Part shown: piece by piece, positions 37,236 through 46,908 of the stretch
Position numbering within the stretch: position 1 is the first letter of the stretch
How the letters are laid out: each line of letters starts with the position of its first letter
Assembly (NCBI RefSeq): GCF_000380165.1
Contig: NZ_KB904652.1
Location: forward strand, 62,001-126,000
Direction of reading: 5' to 3'
Length of the DNA stretch: 64,000 nt
Source of the DNA: Wenjunlia vitaminophila DSM 41686
GTDB lineage: Bacteria; Actinomycetota; Actinomycetes; Streptomycetales; Streptomycetaceae
Position numbers and translations under genes: made by a program
Notes under the pieces: generated by a model
Told to the model about the DNA's origin: nothing
What the model saw: only the letters and a program-made list of their open reading frames with translations
The model's database searches: none

Positions 37236-38933
37236 GTGCCGAACCCAGATCAGCCCCGTTCCGGGCCCGGGCCGGGGAACGGACGCCATGGTGCGCCCCG
37301 CCCCACCCAGGTCCGTGCCAAGCCCCTGGACGAACTGGCGGACCGGCTGGGGGTGCCGCGCCCAGGTCCGGCGTCCAGCCCGTGCCCCGAGGTCACCGGG
37401 ATCACCCACGACTCGCGCGCCGCCCGGCCGGGGGACCTGTACGCCGCGTTGCCGGGCAGCCGCTTCCACGGTGCGGACTTCGCCGTCCAGGCCGTGGACC
37501 GGGGGGCGGTGGCCGTGCTCACCGACCCGGCGGGGGCGGCCCTCGCCGCCGCGGACGTGCCGGTGCTCGTGGTGGACGACCCGCGGGCGGTGATGGGCGA
37601 ACTGGCCGCCGCCATCTACGACCGGCCCGGCGACGACCTCCTGCAGATCGGCGTCACCGGGACCTCGGGCAAGACCACCACCGCCTACCTGCTCGAGGGG
37701 GGGCTGCGGGCGGGGGGCCGGCTGACCGGCCTGGTGGGCACCGTGGAGACCCGGGTGGCGGACGAGCGGTGGGGCAGCGAGCGCACCACCCCCGAGGCCA
37801 CCGACCTCCAGGCGCTGTTCGCGGCAGCCCGCGAGCGGGGGGTCGGCGCGGTGGCGATGGAGGTGTCCAGCCACGCGCTGGTGCTGGGCCGGGTGGACGG
37901 CGTCGTCTTCGACGTCGCCGTCTTCACCAACCTCAGCCCGGAGCACATGGAGTTCCACACCGACATGGAGGACTACTTCCGGGCCAAGGCACAGTTGTTC
38001 ACCCCGCGGCGCAGCCGGGTCGGCGTGGTCAACCTCGACGACGAGTACGGCCGCCGGCTGGCCGCGCAGGCCACCGTCCCGGTCGTCACCTACTCGGCCG
38101 AGGGCTCCACGGAGGCCGACTGGCGCGCGCAGGACGTGGTGCTCGGTCCGCTGGGCAGCACCTTCCGGGTGGTGGGCCCCGGTGTGGACGCCGCCGCCTC
38201 GGTGCCGCTGCCCGGCGGGTTCAACGTCGCCAACGCGCTCGCCGCGGTCGTGGCGCTGGTCACCGCCGGGGTGCCGGCGAGCCAGGCGATCACCGGGGTC
38301 GCGCAGGTGCCCGGGGTGCCCGGCCGGCTGGAGCGGGTGGACGCGGGCCAGCCGTTCCTCGCCGTGGTGGACTACGCGCACAAGACGGACGCGGTGGAGT
38401 CGGTGCTGCGCACCCTGCGCGGCGTCACCAAGGGCGCCCTGCACGTCGTCGTCGGCTGCGGCGGCGACCGGGACCCGCACAAGCGCGGCCCGATGGGTGC
38501 CGCGGCGGCCCGGCTCGCCGACACCGCCGTGTTCACCAGCGACAACCCCCGGTCCGAGGACCCCCTGGCGATCCTGTCCGCCATGCTCGCCGGAGCCGCG
38601 GGCGTCCCCGCCCACGAGCGGGGCGCGGTGCTGGTCGACGGGGACCGCGCGGCGGCCATCGCCACCGCGGTGGCCCGCGCCCGTCCGGGGGACACCGTCC
38701 TGGTCGCCGGAAAGGGCCACGAACAGGGCCAGGAGACCGCGGGTGTGACCCGCCCGTTCGACGACCGACAGGTGCTGCGCGAGGCCATCGAGGCCCGCTG
38801 CGACCGCCGGGCCGGCGCTGCCGACCCCGGGGACCCCCACCACGGCGGTGCCCGACAGGTGAGCGGCGGACCGCCGCCCGTCCCGTCCGGTGGCCATCAC
38901 CGCCCGCCCACCGAGGGTGGCCGGGCCAGTTGA
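37236..38933 (+). CDS. murE: UDP-MurNAc-tripeptide synthetase (DAP-adding)
   Basis: Adds the third amino acid to UDP-MurNAc-L-Ala-D-Glu. The ATP site is GVTGTSGKTTTAYLLEGGLR; further blocks are GLVGTVETRV, RTTPEATDLQ, MEVSSHALVLGRV and FTNLSPEHMEFH. DNPRSEDP carries the DNPR motif that indicates diaminopimelate rather than lysine as substrate. I choose GTG 37236 because TACTCT lies at leaderless spacing and the conserved region starts ~35 residues later. An upstream frame to 37113 has no Shine-Dalgarno support. About 50 residues of Gly/Pro/His-rich tail follow the enzyme. murF follows after 19 bases. Confidence 0.94.
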   Translation: MPNPDQPRSGPGPGNGRHGAPRPTQVRAKPLDELADRLGVPRPGPASSPCPEVTGITHDSRAARPGDLYAALPGSRFHGADFAVQAVDRGAVAVLTDPAGAALAAADVPVLVVDDPRAVMGELAAAIYDRPGDDLLQIGVTGTSGKTTTAYLLEGGLRAGGRLTGLVGTVETRVADERWGSERTTPEATDLQALFAAARERGVGAVAMEVSSHALVLGRVDGVVFDVAVFTNLSPEHMEFHTDMEDYFRAKAQLFTPRRSRVGVVNLDDEYGRRLAAQATVPVVTYSAEGSTEADWRAQDVVLGPLGSTFRVVGPGVDAAASVPLPGGFNVANALAAVVALVTAGVPASQAITGVAQVPGVPGRLERVDAGQPFLAVVDYAHKTDAVESVLRTLRGVTKGALHVVVGCGGDRDPHKRGPMGAAAARLADTAVFTSDNPRSEDPLAILSAMLAGAAGVPAHERGAVLVDGDRAAAIATAVARARPGDTVLVAGKGHEQGQETAGVTRPFDDRQVLREAIEARCDRRAGAADPGDPHHGGARQVSGGPPPVPSGGHHRPPTEGGRAS

Positions 38934-38952
38934 ACCACAACACGGAGAACCA

Positions 38953-40398
38953 GTGATCCCACTCACCCTCGCCGAGATCGCCCAGGCGGTCGGCGGGAGC
39001 ATGCACGACATACCGGACCCGGCCGCCCGAGTGACGGGGCCGGTCGTCCTGGATTCCCGTACGGTGAAGCCGGGCGGCCTCTTCGTGGCGTTCTCCGGGG
39101 AGAAGGTCGACGGGCACGACTTCGCCCGGCAGGCCGTCGCCGACGGGGCCGTGGGAGTGCTCGCGGCCCGGCCGGTCGGCGTCCCCGCCGTCGTCGTCGA
39201 GGACGTCACCGCTGGTCTCGGGGCGCTGGCCCGGCTGGTGGTGGAACGGCTCGGTGCCACCGTCGTCGCGCTCACCGGCTCCGCCGGCAAGACCAGCACC
39301 AAGGACCTGATCGCCCAGTTGCTGGAGCGGATCGGGCCCACGGTGTACCCGACGGGCTCCCTGAACAACGAGATCGGGCTGCCGCTGACCGCGCTGCGGG
39401 CCGAGCTGGGCACCCGCCACCTGGTCCTGGAGATGGGGGCGCGCGGCATCGGACACATCCGGTACCTGACCGGCCTCACCCCGCCCCGCATCGGGGTGGT
39501 GCTCAACGTGGGCACCGCGCACATCGGCGAGTTCGGCGGCCGGGAGGCCATCGCCCAGGCCAAGGGCGAGCTGGTCGAAGGGCTCCCGCCGGACGGTCTC
39601 GCCGTGCTCAACGCCGACGACCCGCTGGTGGCCGCGATGGCCACCAGGACCCGGGCCAGGACCGTGCTGTTCGGCGAGTCGCCCGAGGCCGAGGTGCGCG
39701 CCACCGACGTCCGGTTGACCACGGCCGGGCACCCGAGCTTCACACTCCGCACACCCCAGGGTTCGGCCGAGGTGACCCTGCGCCTGTACGGTGAGCACCA
39801 CGTGTCGAACGCGCTCGCCGCGGCCGCCGTATCCCGTGAACTCGGCATGCCTGTCGAGGAGATCGCGACCGCACTCTCCGAGGCGGGCGCCCTGTCCCGC
39901 TGGCGCATGGAAGTCATCGAGCGCGCGGACGGCGTCACGATCGTCAACGATGCCTACAACGCGAACCCGGACTCCGTGCGGGCCGCGCTGCGCGCGTTGG
40001 CCGCGATGGGCGCGGGCCGCCGCACCTGGGCCGTGCTCGGGGAGATGGCGGAGCTCGGGGACGACTCGCTCGCCGAGCACGACGCGGTCGGACGGCTCGC
40101 CGTCCGCCTCAACGTCACCAGGCTGGTGGCGGTGGGCGGTCGCGAAGCCGCCTGGCTCGACATGGGTGCCAAGAACGAGGGTTCGTGGGGTGAGGAGTCG
40201 GTGCTGGTGTCCGACGCGGATGCGGCGATCGACCTGTTGCGCACACAGGTGCGCCCGGGGGACGTCGTGCTGGTGAAGGCGTCGCGGGCAGTGGGTCTCG
40301 AACGGGTCGCGACGGCGCTCGCCGCCGAGGCCGGCCCGCCCCCTGACGGGGGCGGCGGCGCCCGGGTGGCCGGGAGCGAGGACGAGGGCGGCCGGTAA
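38953..40398 (+). CDS. murF: UDP-MurNAc-tripeptide-D-Ala-D-Ala ligase
   Basis: Adds D-Ala-D-Ala to complete the cytoplasmic pentapeptide precursor. Blocks are [38 protein letters not shown] (ATP loop), [57 protein letters not shown] and [15 protein letters not shown] 38953 has GGAGA six bases upstream. The last ~25 residues are Gly-rich and variable. The stop overlaps the mraY start by one base (TAATG). Confidence 0.95.
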   Translation: MIPLTLAEIAQAVGGSMHDIPDPAARVTGPVVLDSRTVKPGGLFVAFSGEKVDGHDFARQAVADGAVGVLAARPVGVPAVVVEDVTAGLGALARLVVERLGATVVALTGSAGKTSTKDLIAQLLERIGPTVYPTGSLNNEIGLPLTALRAELGTRHLVLEMGARGIGHIRYLTGLTPPRIGVVLNVGTAHIGEFGGREAIAQAKGELVEGLPPDGLAVLNADDPLVAAMATRTRARTVLFGESPEAEVRATDVRLTTAGHPSFTLRTPQGSAEVTLRLYGEHHVSNALAAAAVSRELGMPVEEIATALSEAGALSRWRMEVIERADGVTIVNDAYNANPDSVRAALRALAAMGAGRRTWAVLGEMAELGDDSLAEHDAVGRLAVRLNVTRLVAVGGREAAWLDMGAKNEGSWGEESVLVSDADAAIDLLRTQVRPGDVVLVKASRAVGLERVATALAAEAGPPPDGGGGARVAGSEDEGGR

Positions 40399-41459
40399 TG
40401 AAGCAGATCCTGTTCGCCGGTGTCATCGCCATGTTCCTGTCCCTGATCGGCACGCCGCTGGCCATCCGGCTGCTGGTGCGCCGCGGCTACGGCCAGATGA
40501 TCCGGGACGACGGCCCGCAGGGCCACCACAGCAAGCGGGGCACGCCCACCATGGGCGGGGCGGTGTTCATCCTGGCCACGCTGCTCGCCTACGTGGGGGC
40601 GAAGGTCATCACGTTGAGCGAGCCGACCGTCTCGGGCCTGCTGGTCCTGTTCCTGATGGCGGGGATGGGCGTGGTCGGTTTCCTCGACGACTACATCAAG
40701 GTCGCCAAGCAGCGAAGCCTCGGTCTGCGGGCCAAGGCGAAGATGGCCGGCCAGCTCATCGTCGGCATCGCGTTCGCGGTGCTGGCACTGCGGTTCGCGG
40801 ACTCCGGGGGGCGGACGCCGGCGGAGGACCGGCTCTCGTTCACCCAGGACTTCGGCTGGTCCCTGGGACCGGTGATCTTCGCGGTCTGGGCGCTGTTCAT
40901 GATCCTGGCCATGTCCAACGGGGTGAACCTGACGGACGGTCTGGACGGCCTGGCCACCGGTGCCTCGGTGATGGTCTTCGGCGCCTACGTCTTCATCGGC
41001 GTCTGGCAGTACGGGCAGTCCTGCGCCCACGAGGCCACCGCGGGGCCCGCCTGTTACGAGGTCAGGGACCCGCTCGACCTGGCCATCGTCGCCTCGGCCC
41101 TGATGGGCGCGTGCTTCGGCTTCCTGTGGTGGAACACCTCACCAGCGAAGATCTTCATGGGCGACACCGGCTCCCTCGCTCTCGGCGGCGCCCTGGCCGG
41201 CCTGGCCATCTGCTCCCGCACCGAGCTGCTGCTCGCGATGCTCGGCGGCCTCTTCGTGCTGATCACCCTCTCCGTGATCATCCAGGTCAGCTCCTTCCGG
41301 ATGACCGGCAAGCGCGTCTTCCGGATGGCACCGCTCCAACACCACTTCGAACTGAAGGGATGGAGTGAAGTCCTGATCGTGGTCCGGTTCTGGATCATCC
41401 AGGGCGTCTGCGTCGCCGTCGGCATCGGGATCTTCTACGCGGGGTGGCTGGCCAAGTGA
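40398..41459 (+). CDS. mraY: Phospho-MurNAc-pentapeptide transferase
   Basis: Moves phospho-MurNAc-pentapeptide onto undecaprenyl phosphate to form lipid I at the inner face of the membrane. Polytopic with about ten segments. It carries [33 protein letters not shown] (Asp-Asp of the active site), [24 protein letters not shown] (catalytic Asp) and [14 protein letters not shown]. Start ATG 40398 overlaps the murF stop by one base; murD overlaps its own stop by four. Confidence 0.96.
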   Translation: MKQILFAGVIAMFLSLIGTPLAIRLLVRRGYGQMIRDDGPQGHHSKRGTPTMGGAVFILATLLAYVGAKVITLSEPTVSGLLVLFLMAGMGVVGFLDDYIKVAKQRSLGLRAKAKMAGQLIVGIAFAVLALRFADSGGRTPAEDRLSFTQDFGWSLGPVIFAVWALFMILAMSNGVNLTDGLDGLATGASVMVFGAYVFIGVWQYGQSCAHEATAGPACYEVRDPLDLAIVASALMGACFGFLWWNTSPAKIFMGDTGSLALGGALAGLAICSRTELLLAMLGGLFVLITLSVIIQVSSFRMTGKRVFRMAPLQHHFELKGWSEVLIVVRFWIIQGVCVAVGIGIFYAGWLAK

Positions 41460-42898
41460 ACTGGGAAGAGCAGCGTGTGTGCGTGGCCGGGATCGGCATC
41501 ACCGGGGTCAGCGTCGCGACCACGCTGCTCGGCCTCGGCGCCCGGGTCACGGCGGTGGACGGCGGGGCGGGCGCCAGGCTCCAGGACCGCGCCGACGCGT
41601 TGGAAGCGGCCGGCGCCGTCGTCCGGCTCGGCGACGCGCAGACGCTCCCGCAGGACAGCACCCTGGTCGTCACCTCGCCCGGCTGGCGACCGGACAGCCC
41701 GCTGTTCGCGGCGGCGGCCGACCGCGGCGTGCCGGTGTGGGGGGACGTGGAACTGGCGTGGCGACTGCGCGGCCCCGACGCCGCCGAGTGGCTGGCGGTC
41801 ACCGGGACCAACGGCAAGACCACCACGGTGCGCATGCTCGCCTCGATCCTGGAGGCGGCGGGCCTGCGCACCGCGGCCGTCGGCAACGTGGGCACCCCGA
41901 TCCTGGACGCGGTGACCTCGCGGGAGCCGTACGACGTCCTCGCCGTCGAACTGTCCAGTTACCAGTTGCACTGGGCGCCCTCGGTGCGGGCGCACTCCGC
42001 GGTGGTGCTCAACGTGGCCGCCGACCACCTGGACTGGCACGGCTCCATGGACGCGTACGCCGCGGACAAGGGCCGGGCGTACGAGGGCAACCGGGTCGCC
42101 TGCGTGTACAACACCGCCGACCCCGCCACCGAACGCCTGGTCCGCGGGGCCGACGTGGTGGAGGGCTGCCGGGCTGTGGGCTTCACCCTGGGCAGCCCGG
42201 GCCTTTCCGAGCTGGGCGTGGTCGAGGGCATCCTGGTGGACCGGGCCTTCGTGGAGAACCGGCGCACACACGCGCAGGAGCTCGCCGAGGTCACCGACCT
42301 GGCCTGGCCGACCGGCGACGAGGTCGTGGACGGGGGCGTTCCCGGCCCCGCGCCGGCCCCGCACAACGTGGCCAACGCGCTGGCCGCGGCCGCCCTGGCC
42401 CGCGCCTACGGGGTGCCCGCCACCGCCGTCCGCGACGGCCTGCGCGCGTTCCGCCCGGAGGCGCACCGGATCGCCGTGGTGGGCACGGTCGGCGGGGTCA
42501 CCTACGTGGACGACTCCAAGGCGACCAACCCGCACGCCGCGGCCGCCTCCCTGGCCGCGTTCGACCAGGTGGTGTGGATCGCCGGCGGGCTGGCCAAGGG
42601 GGCGGACTTCCACGACCTGGTGCGCCGGGCCCGCCCCCGGCTGCGCGGGGCGGTCCTGATCGGTGCCGACCGGCACCTGGTCCGCGACGCGCTGACCCAG
42701 CACGCCCCGGACGTGCCCGTCGTGGACCTCGACCAGACCGACACCGGGGCGATGGCCGCGGCGGTGCACGCCGCGACCCGGTTGGCCCAGCCGGGCGACA
42801 CCGTCCTGCTGGCTCCGGCCTGCGCCTCGATGGACATGTTCGTCAACTACGGGGAACGCGGGGACGCCTTCGCCGCGGCGGTGGCCGACCTCCGGTAG
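41456..42898 (+). CDS. murD: UDP-MurNAc-L-alanine-D-glutamate ligase
   Basis: Adds D-Glu to UDP-MurNAc-L-Ala. N-terminal nucleotide fold [24 protein letters not shown] loop [19 protein letters not shown], then [64 protein letters not shown] and the C-terminal [21 protein letters not shown] choose GTG 41456, which overlaps the mraY stop in a GTGA junction; GTG 41444 is an alternative. The last codons and stop lie inside a 57-bp sequence that is repeated just downstream. Confidence 0.95.
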   Translation: MNWEEQRVCVAGIGITGVSVATTLLGLGARVTAVDGGAGARLQDRADALEAAGAVVRLGDAQTLPQDSTLVVTSPGWRPDSPLFAAAADRGVPVWGDVELAWRLRGPDAAEWLAVTGTNGKTTTVRMLASILEAAGLRTAAVGNVGTPILDAVTSREPYDVLAVELSSYQLHWAPSVRAHSAVVLNVAADHLDWHGSMDAYAADKGRAYEGNRVACVYNTADPATERLVRGADVVEGCRAVGFTLGSPGLSELGVVEGILVDRAFVENRRTHAQELAEVTDLAWPTGDEVVDGGVPGPAPAPHNVANALAAAALARAYGVPATAVRDGLRAFRPEAHRIAVVGTVGGVTYVDDSKATNPHAAAASLAAFDQVVWIAGGLAKGADFHDLVRRARPRLRGAVLIGADRHLVRDALTQHAPDVPVVDLDQTDTGAMAAAVHAATRLAQPGDTVLLAPACASMDMFVNYGERGDAFAAAVADLR

Positions 42899-43003
42899 CG
42901 GCCCACCCGCTGCGGCTGGTTCGTAGAGGGGCGGGAGCGGGTGTGTCGGTGGCCGACCTCCGGTAGCGGCCCACCCGCTGCGGCTGGTTCGTAGAGGGGC
43001 GGG
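42879..43003 (+). repeat. 57-bp direct repeat spanning the murD 3' end
   Basis: Bases 42879-42935 are repeated identically at 42947-43003 with an 11-base spacer, a 68-bp period. The first copy contains the last murD codons and stop (GGCCGACCTCCGGTAG...). The second is a non-coding relic. This looks like a recent tandem duplication. The rest of the gap to ftsW (43004-43164) holds no other recognised feature. Confidence 0.9.
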
Positions 43004-43164
43004 TCCGCGGGTGCGGTTTTGGTCGTGGCCGGGTTGGGTGTGTCCGGGGCGGGCCGGGGCGTCTGCGGCATAGGGTCCCGTCTGGTGGCCCGTGCCGGCC
43101 GCGGCGCCAGGTTCGGGCTGATTGGGTTGGCCCAGGTTGGGCCAGGGACGCGGAGGGGACACGC

Positions 43165-44523
43165 ATGCCGGACCAGCGAACCGGAGGACCGCGCGCCGGG
43201 CGCAGCCGCGTCCCCCCGGCCCGGCCGCCCGCCCGCCGCCCCCGCCCCGCGGCCCGCCCGCCCGCCAGGGCCACCGGTGCCACGCCGCTCGGCGGGCTGC
43301 GGCGCTCCGCCGCCCAGGCACGCCGCTCGTTCGACCGCCCCCTCACCGCCTACTACCTGATCCTCGGCGGCAGCCTGCTGATCATCGTGCTGGGCCTGGT
43401 GATGGTCTTCTCCGCCTCGCAGATCAAGGCCCTCCAGGCGGGACTGCCCTCCACCTACTTCTTCGTCAAACAACTGTTCGCAGCCTCTCTCGGCTGCGTG
43501 CTGCTGCTGGTCGCCTCCCGGATGCCCGTGCGGCTGCACCGCGCGCTGGCGTACCCGCTGCTGCTCTGCTCCGTCTTCCTGCTGCTGCTGGTCCAGGTCC
43601 CCGGGGTGGGCCACGCGGTCAACGGCAACCAGAACTGGATCTACCTGGGCGGGCCGTTCCAGCTCCAGCCCAGTGAGTTCGCCAAGCTGGCGCTGGTGCT
43701 GTGGGGCGCCGACCTGATCGCGCGCAAGCACCGGACCCGCCTGCTCACCCAGTGGAAGCACCTGTTGGTCCCGCTGGTGCCCGGGGCCATGGTGCTGCTC
43801 GGCCTGATCATGCTGGGCGGGGACATGGGCACCGGGATGGTCCTGGTCGCCGTGCTGTTCGGGCTGCTCTGGATGGCCGGCGCCCCCGGCCGCCTCTTCG
43901 GCGGGACGCTGGCCATCGCCGTCGTCCTCTCGGTGGTGCTGATCAGGACGAGCGCCAACCGGATGGGGCGGCTGGCCTGCCTCGGCGCCACGGAACCCGG
44001 GCCGAACGACCAGTGCTGGCAGGCCGTGCACGGGATGTACGCGCTGGCCTCCGGCGGCTGGTTCGGCAGCGGGCTCGGAGCCAGTGTGGAGAAATGGGGG
44101 CAACTGCCAGAACCACACACCGACTTCATCTTCGCCGTGACGGGGGAGGAACTGGGGTTGGCGGGGACGCTGTCCGTCCTCGCTCTCTTCGCGGCTCTAG
44201 GCTATGCGGGTATCCGCGTGGCCGGACGCACGGACGATCCCTTCGTCAGGTTCGCCGCGGGAGGAGTGACCACCTGGATCACGGCCCAGGCAGTGATCAA
44301 CATTGGTGCGGTGCTCGGCCTGCTGCCGATCGCCGGAGTGCCCCTCCCGCTGTTCTCCTACGGGGGTTCGGCGCTGCTGCCGACCATGTTCGCCGTCGGC
44401 ATGCTGCTCTCCTTCGCGAGGAGCGAGCCCGCCGCGCGAGCGGCGCTGGCCGCGCGGGGCCCAGGGGTGCTAACTCGGACCAAGGGGCGGCTGTTGTGGA
44501 GACGGCCACCCGGAGAGCGGTGA
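43165..44523 (+). CDS. ftsW: Septal peptidoglycan glycosyltransferase FtsW
   Basis: A SEDS-family polymerase that extends glycan strands at the septum with FtsI. A basic Pro/Arg-rich N-terminus of ~58 residues precedes about ten membrane segments. Signature blocks are MVFSASQI, NGNQNWIYLGGPFQLQPSEFAK, GGDMGTGMVL, ALASGGWFGSGLGASVEKWG, LPEPHTDFIFAVTGEELG and PLPLFSYGGSALLPTMFAVG. ATG 43165 follows GGAGGGGACACGC. Position between murD and murG supports FtsW over RodA. Confidence 0.96.
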   Translation: MPDQRTGGPRAGRSRVPPARPPARRPRPAARPPARATGATPLGGLRRSAAQARRSFDRPLTAYYLILGGSLLIIVLGLVMVFSASQIKALQAGLPSTYFFVKQLFAASLGCVLLLVASRMPVRLHRALAYPLLLCSVFLLLLVQVPGVGHAVNGNQNWIYLGGPFQLQPSEFAKLALVLWGADLIARKHRTRLLTQWKHLLVPLVPGAMVLLGLIMLGGDMGTGMVLVAVLFGLLWMAGAPGRLFGGTLAIAVVLSVVLIRTSANRMGRLACLGATEPGPNDQCWQAVHGMYALASGGWFGSGLGASVEKWGQLPEPHTDFIFAVTGEELGLAGTLSVLALFAALGYAGIRVAGRTDDPFVRFAAGGVTTWITAQAVINIGAVLGLLPIAGVPLPLFSYGGSALLPTMFAVGMLLSFARSEPAARAALAARGPGVLTRTKGRLLWRRPPGER

Positions 44524-44529
44524 AATTCG

Positions 44530-45624
44530 GTGCATGTCGTGCTTGCCGGCGGAGGGACCGCCGGCCACATCGAGCCCGCGCTCGCCCTCGCGGACGCCCT
44601 GCGCAGGCAGGATCCGACCGTGGGGATCACAGCGCTCGGCACGGAGCGGGGCCTGGAGACCCGGCTCGTCCCCGAGCGCGGCTACGATCTCGCGCTGATC
44701 CCGGCGGTCCCGCTGCCGCGCCGCCCGACCCCGGAGCTGATCACGGTCCCCGGGCGGCTGCGCGGCACCATCAAGGCGGCCCAGGACATCCTGGAGCGCA
44801 CCAAGGCCGACTGCGTCGTGGGGTTCGGCGGGTACGTCGCCCTGCCCGGCTACCTGGCGGCCAAGCGGCGCGGGGTGCCGATCGTGGTCCACGAGGCCAA
44901 CGCCAGGCCCGGCCTGGCCAACAAGATCGGGTCCCGCTACACCAGCTTCGTGGCCGTCAGCACCCCCGACAGCAAGCTGCGTGACGCCCGCTACATCGGC
45001 ATCCCCCTGCGCCGCTCCATCGCCACCCTGGACCGCGCCGCGGTGCGCCCGGAGGCACGCGCCGCCTTCGGCCTCGACCAGAACCTGCCCACCCTGCTGG
45101 TCTCCGGGGGCTCCCAGGGCGCCCGCAGGCTCAACGAGACGGTGCAGGCCGTCGCGCCGCGCCTCCAGCAGTCCGGCATCCAGATCCTGCACGCCGTGGG
45201 GCCCAAGAACGAGCTGCCGGTGGTGGACCACATGCCCGGCATGCCGCCCTACCGTCCGGTGCCCTACCTGGACCGGATGGACCTCGCCTACGCCGCGGCC
45301 GACATGATGCTCTGCCGGGCCGGCGCGATGACCGTCGCCGAGCTGTCCGCGGTGGGCCTGCCCGCGGCCTACGTGCCGCTGCCCATCGGCAACGGCGAGC
45401 AGCGGCTGAACGCCCAACCGGTGGTCAAGGCCGGCGGGGGACTGCTGGTGGACGACGCCGAGCTGACCCCCGAGTGGGTGCTGTCCCACGTGGTGCCCGT
45501 GCTCAGCGACCCGCACCGGCTCTACGCCATGAGCCACGCGGCGTCGGAGTTCGGCCGACGGGACGCGGACGAGCTGCTGGTCGGCATGGTGCGCGAGGCA
45601 GTGGCTGCGGGCCGGGCAGGATAG
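44530..45624 (+). CDS. murG: UDP-GlcNAc:lipid I N-acetylglucosaminyltransferase
   Basis: Converts lipid I to lipid II at the cytoplasmic membrane face. The N-terminal G loop is [20 protein letters not shown], followed by the second Gly-rich loop [14 protein letters not shown] and [14 protein letters not shown]. The UDP-GlcNAc site includes [35 protein letters not shown] and [15 protein letters not shown] (usually HQ.xNA). GTG 44530 starts six bases after ftsW; the ribosome site is not strong. In many bacteria murC follows murG; here ftsQ does. Confidence 0.95.
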   Translation: MHVVLAGGGTAGHIEPALALADALRRQDPTVGITALGTERGLETRLVPERGYDLALIPAVPLPRRPTPELITVPGRLRGTIKAAQDILERTKADCVVGFGGYVALPGYLAAKRRGVPIVVHEANARPGLANKIGSRYTSFVAVSTPDSKLRDARYIGIPLRRSIATLDRAAVRPEARAAFGLDQNLPTLLVSGGSQGARRLNETVQAVAPRLQQSGIQILHAVGPKNELPVVDHMPGMPPYRPVPYLDRMDLAYAAADMMLCRAGAMTVAELSAVGLPAAYVPLPIGNGEQRLNAQPVVKAGGGLLVDDAELTPEWVLSHVVPVLSDPHRLYAMSHAASEFGRRDADELLVGMVREAVAAGRAG

Positions 45625-45663
45625 GCGGACGACACCACCGAGGATCACCAGGGACGGGCGGGC

Positions 45664-46542
45664 GTGGCGGGATCGACGACCAGCGAGCGCGCGGGGCACG
45701 GTGCGGGACCTGACCGCTCCGCGGGTGCCGGCTCGCCCCGGCGCCGCCCCCGGCTGCGGGCCCGTCCCCCGGTTCCCGGCGAGGAACTGCCGGGCCACGA
45801 CGCCCCGGCACCGCCCCCCGCCGGGTCCCCGCCCCGGGCGGTGCGGTCGCGGCGCAGACTGCTCGTGCTGCTGCTCGTGCTCACCCTCCTCGGTGGGGGC
45901 GGGGTCTGGGTGGTCTACGGCACGTCGCTGTTCGAGGTGCGCGAGGTGCGGGTCACGGGGACCGAGGCGTTGGCCCCGTCCCGGGTGCGTGAGGTCGCGG
46001 ACATCTCGCCGGGCGGCCCCCTGGCGGCGGTGGACACCTCCGCGGTGGCCCGTCGGCTGCGCGGGGAACTGCCCAGGATCGAGCGGGTCGAGGTGGAGCG
46101 GTCCTGGCCGCACACGGTGCTGCTGAAGGTCACCGAACGCCGCCCGGCCGTGGTGCTGCGCCGCGGCGCCGGATTCACCGAGGTGGATCGCCGGGGCGTC
46201 GGGTACGCCACCGTGGAACGGCCCCCGGCCGGCGTCCCCCTGGTCAACCTCGCGCCCCGTCGCCAGCAGGACTCGTCGGGCCGTGGCCGCACCGCCCTGC
46301 TGCGGGCGTCCGCCCGGGTCGCCGCGGCGCTGCCCGAGGAGGTGCGGGGGCAGGTGAAGTCCATCGACGTCCGGTCATATGACGAGATCCGGCTGCGGTT
46401 GTCCGGGAAGCGCACCGTGGTGTGGGGGAGCCCGGAGGGCCGTGACGCCAAACGGGGCGCCCTGCTCGCGCTGATGAAGGCCGTCCCCGACGCGACGCGC
46501 TACGACGTCAGTGCCCCGTCCGCTCCCGCGGCGGCGCGCTGA
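45664..46542 (+). CDS. ftsQ: Cell division protein FtsQ
   Basis: A 292-residue bitopic divisome protein. A Pro/Arg-rich cytoplasmic region of ~60 residues precedes one membrane segment (LLVLLLVLTLLGGGGVWVVY). A POTRA domain follows (VREVRVTGTEALAPSRVREV), then the FtsQ beta domain (WPHTVLLKVTERRPAVVL) ending near residue 290. It scaffolds the FtsL-FtsB-FtsI-FtsW complex. GTG 45664 is the best-placed start although its Shine-Dalgarno is poor. It is followed by a 366-base leader before ftsZ. Confidence 0.93.
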   Translation: MAGSTTSERAGHGAGPDRSAGAGSPRRRPRLRARPPVPGEELPGHDAPAPPPAGSPPRAVRSRRRLLVLLLVLTLLGGGGVWVVYGTSLFEVREVRVTGTEALAPSRVREVADISPGGPLAAVDTSAVARRLRGELPRIERVEVERSWPHTVLLKVTERRPAVVLRRGAGFTEVDRRGVGYATVERPPAGVPLVNLAPRRQQDSSGRGRTALLRASARVAAALPEEVRGQVKSIDVRSYDEIRLRLSGKRTVVWGSPEGRDAKRGALLALMKAVPDATRYDVSAPSAPAAAR

Positions 46543-46713
46543 CCCGCGTCACCGGGGTGCCCCGGGGCGGTTCCGCCCGGAGGGGTGTTGAGCCGTACTG
46601 CCGTGCCACGAGCGGGAGTTGACTGGTTCCCTGCGTTCGTTCCCACCCCGGCTCGCCTGGCCAGGGGCTGATCACATAGGGTCAAAAGAAAAACGGGAGG
46701 TTCGGCGTGTTCG

Positions 46714-46743
46714 TTGAACGCGGCACGCTTGTCGACTTAGTGT
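46714..46743 (+). promoter_or_regulatory. ftsZ promoter (housekeeping sigma type)
   Basis: TTGAAC, 18 bases, TAGTGT. Transcription would begin near 46750, giving a ~160-base untranslated leader. GTGTC (GACAC on the other strand) overlaps the end of the -10; GACAC is the core recognised by WhiA, a known direct regulator of ftsZ in Streptomyces. Confidence 0.6.
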
Positions 46744-46771
46744 CCTGTCTCAACGCAGCATAAGAGACAGG
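46744..46771 (+). repeat. Inverted repeat 1 in the ftsZ leader
   Basis: Perfect 8-bp arms CCTGTCTC (46744-46751) and GAGACAGG (46764-46771) separated by 12 bases, beginning right at the predicted transcription start. It could be an operator or the first RNA hairpin. Confidence 0.6.
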
Positions 46772-46780
46772 CGTACTGAT

Positions 46781-46805
46781 AACCCTAAACCTCAAGGTTA
46801 GGGTT
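46781..46805 (+). repeat. Inverted repeat 2 in the ftsZ leader
   Basis: AACCCTAAACCT faces AGGTTAGGGTT across a short centre, nearly perfect with one unpaired A. It lies ten bases after repeat 1. Confidence 0.6.
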
Positions 46806-46908
46806 GGGGTCGGCAGTGAGAAACCCCTGAGCACGCGAAATCCAACGGCATAAGCCGCCAAAGCGTCACCGCCAGGCGGCACGTAACTCGAGGCGAGAGG
46901 CCTTCGAC

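Larger units (their letters stand above)
46543..46908 (+). other. ftsZ leader region (366 bases)
   Basis: The densest regulatory gap in the window and noticeably AT-richer from ~46670 to 46810. It holds a promoter (46714-46743), two inverted repeats (46744-46771 and 46781-46805) and a GTGTC/GACAC motif at 46740-46744. The rest has no recognised feature. In Streptomyces ftsZ has several promoters in the equivalent gap, one of them sporulation-specific. Confidence 0.6.

Noticed and set aside
37086-39947. 953-codon frame opposite murE and murF
   Set aside because: Composition (Ser/Thr/Arg, then His/Gln/Gly) is that of an antisense shadow, and it covers two essential genes with complete motifs.
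42899-43164. Repeat at the murD-ftsW junction as a CRISPR or mobile element end
   Set aside because: Only two copies, no terminal inverted repeats, no transposase and no spacer pattern; a simple tandem duplication explains it.
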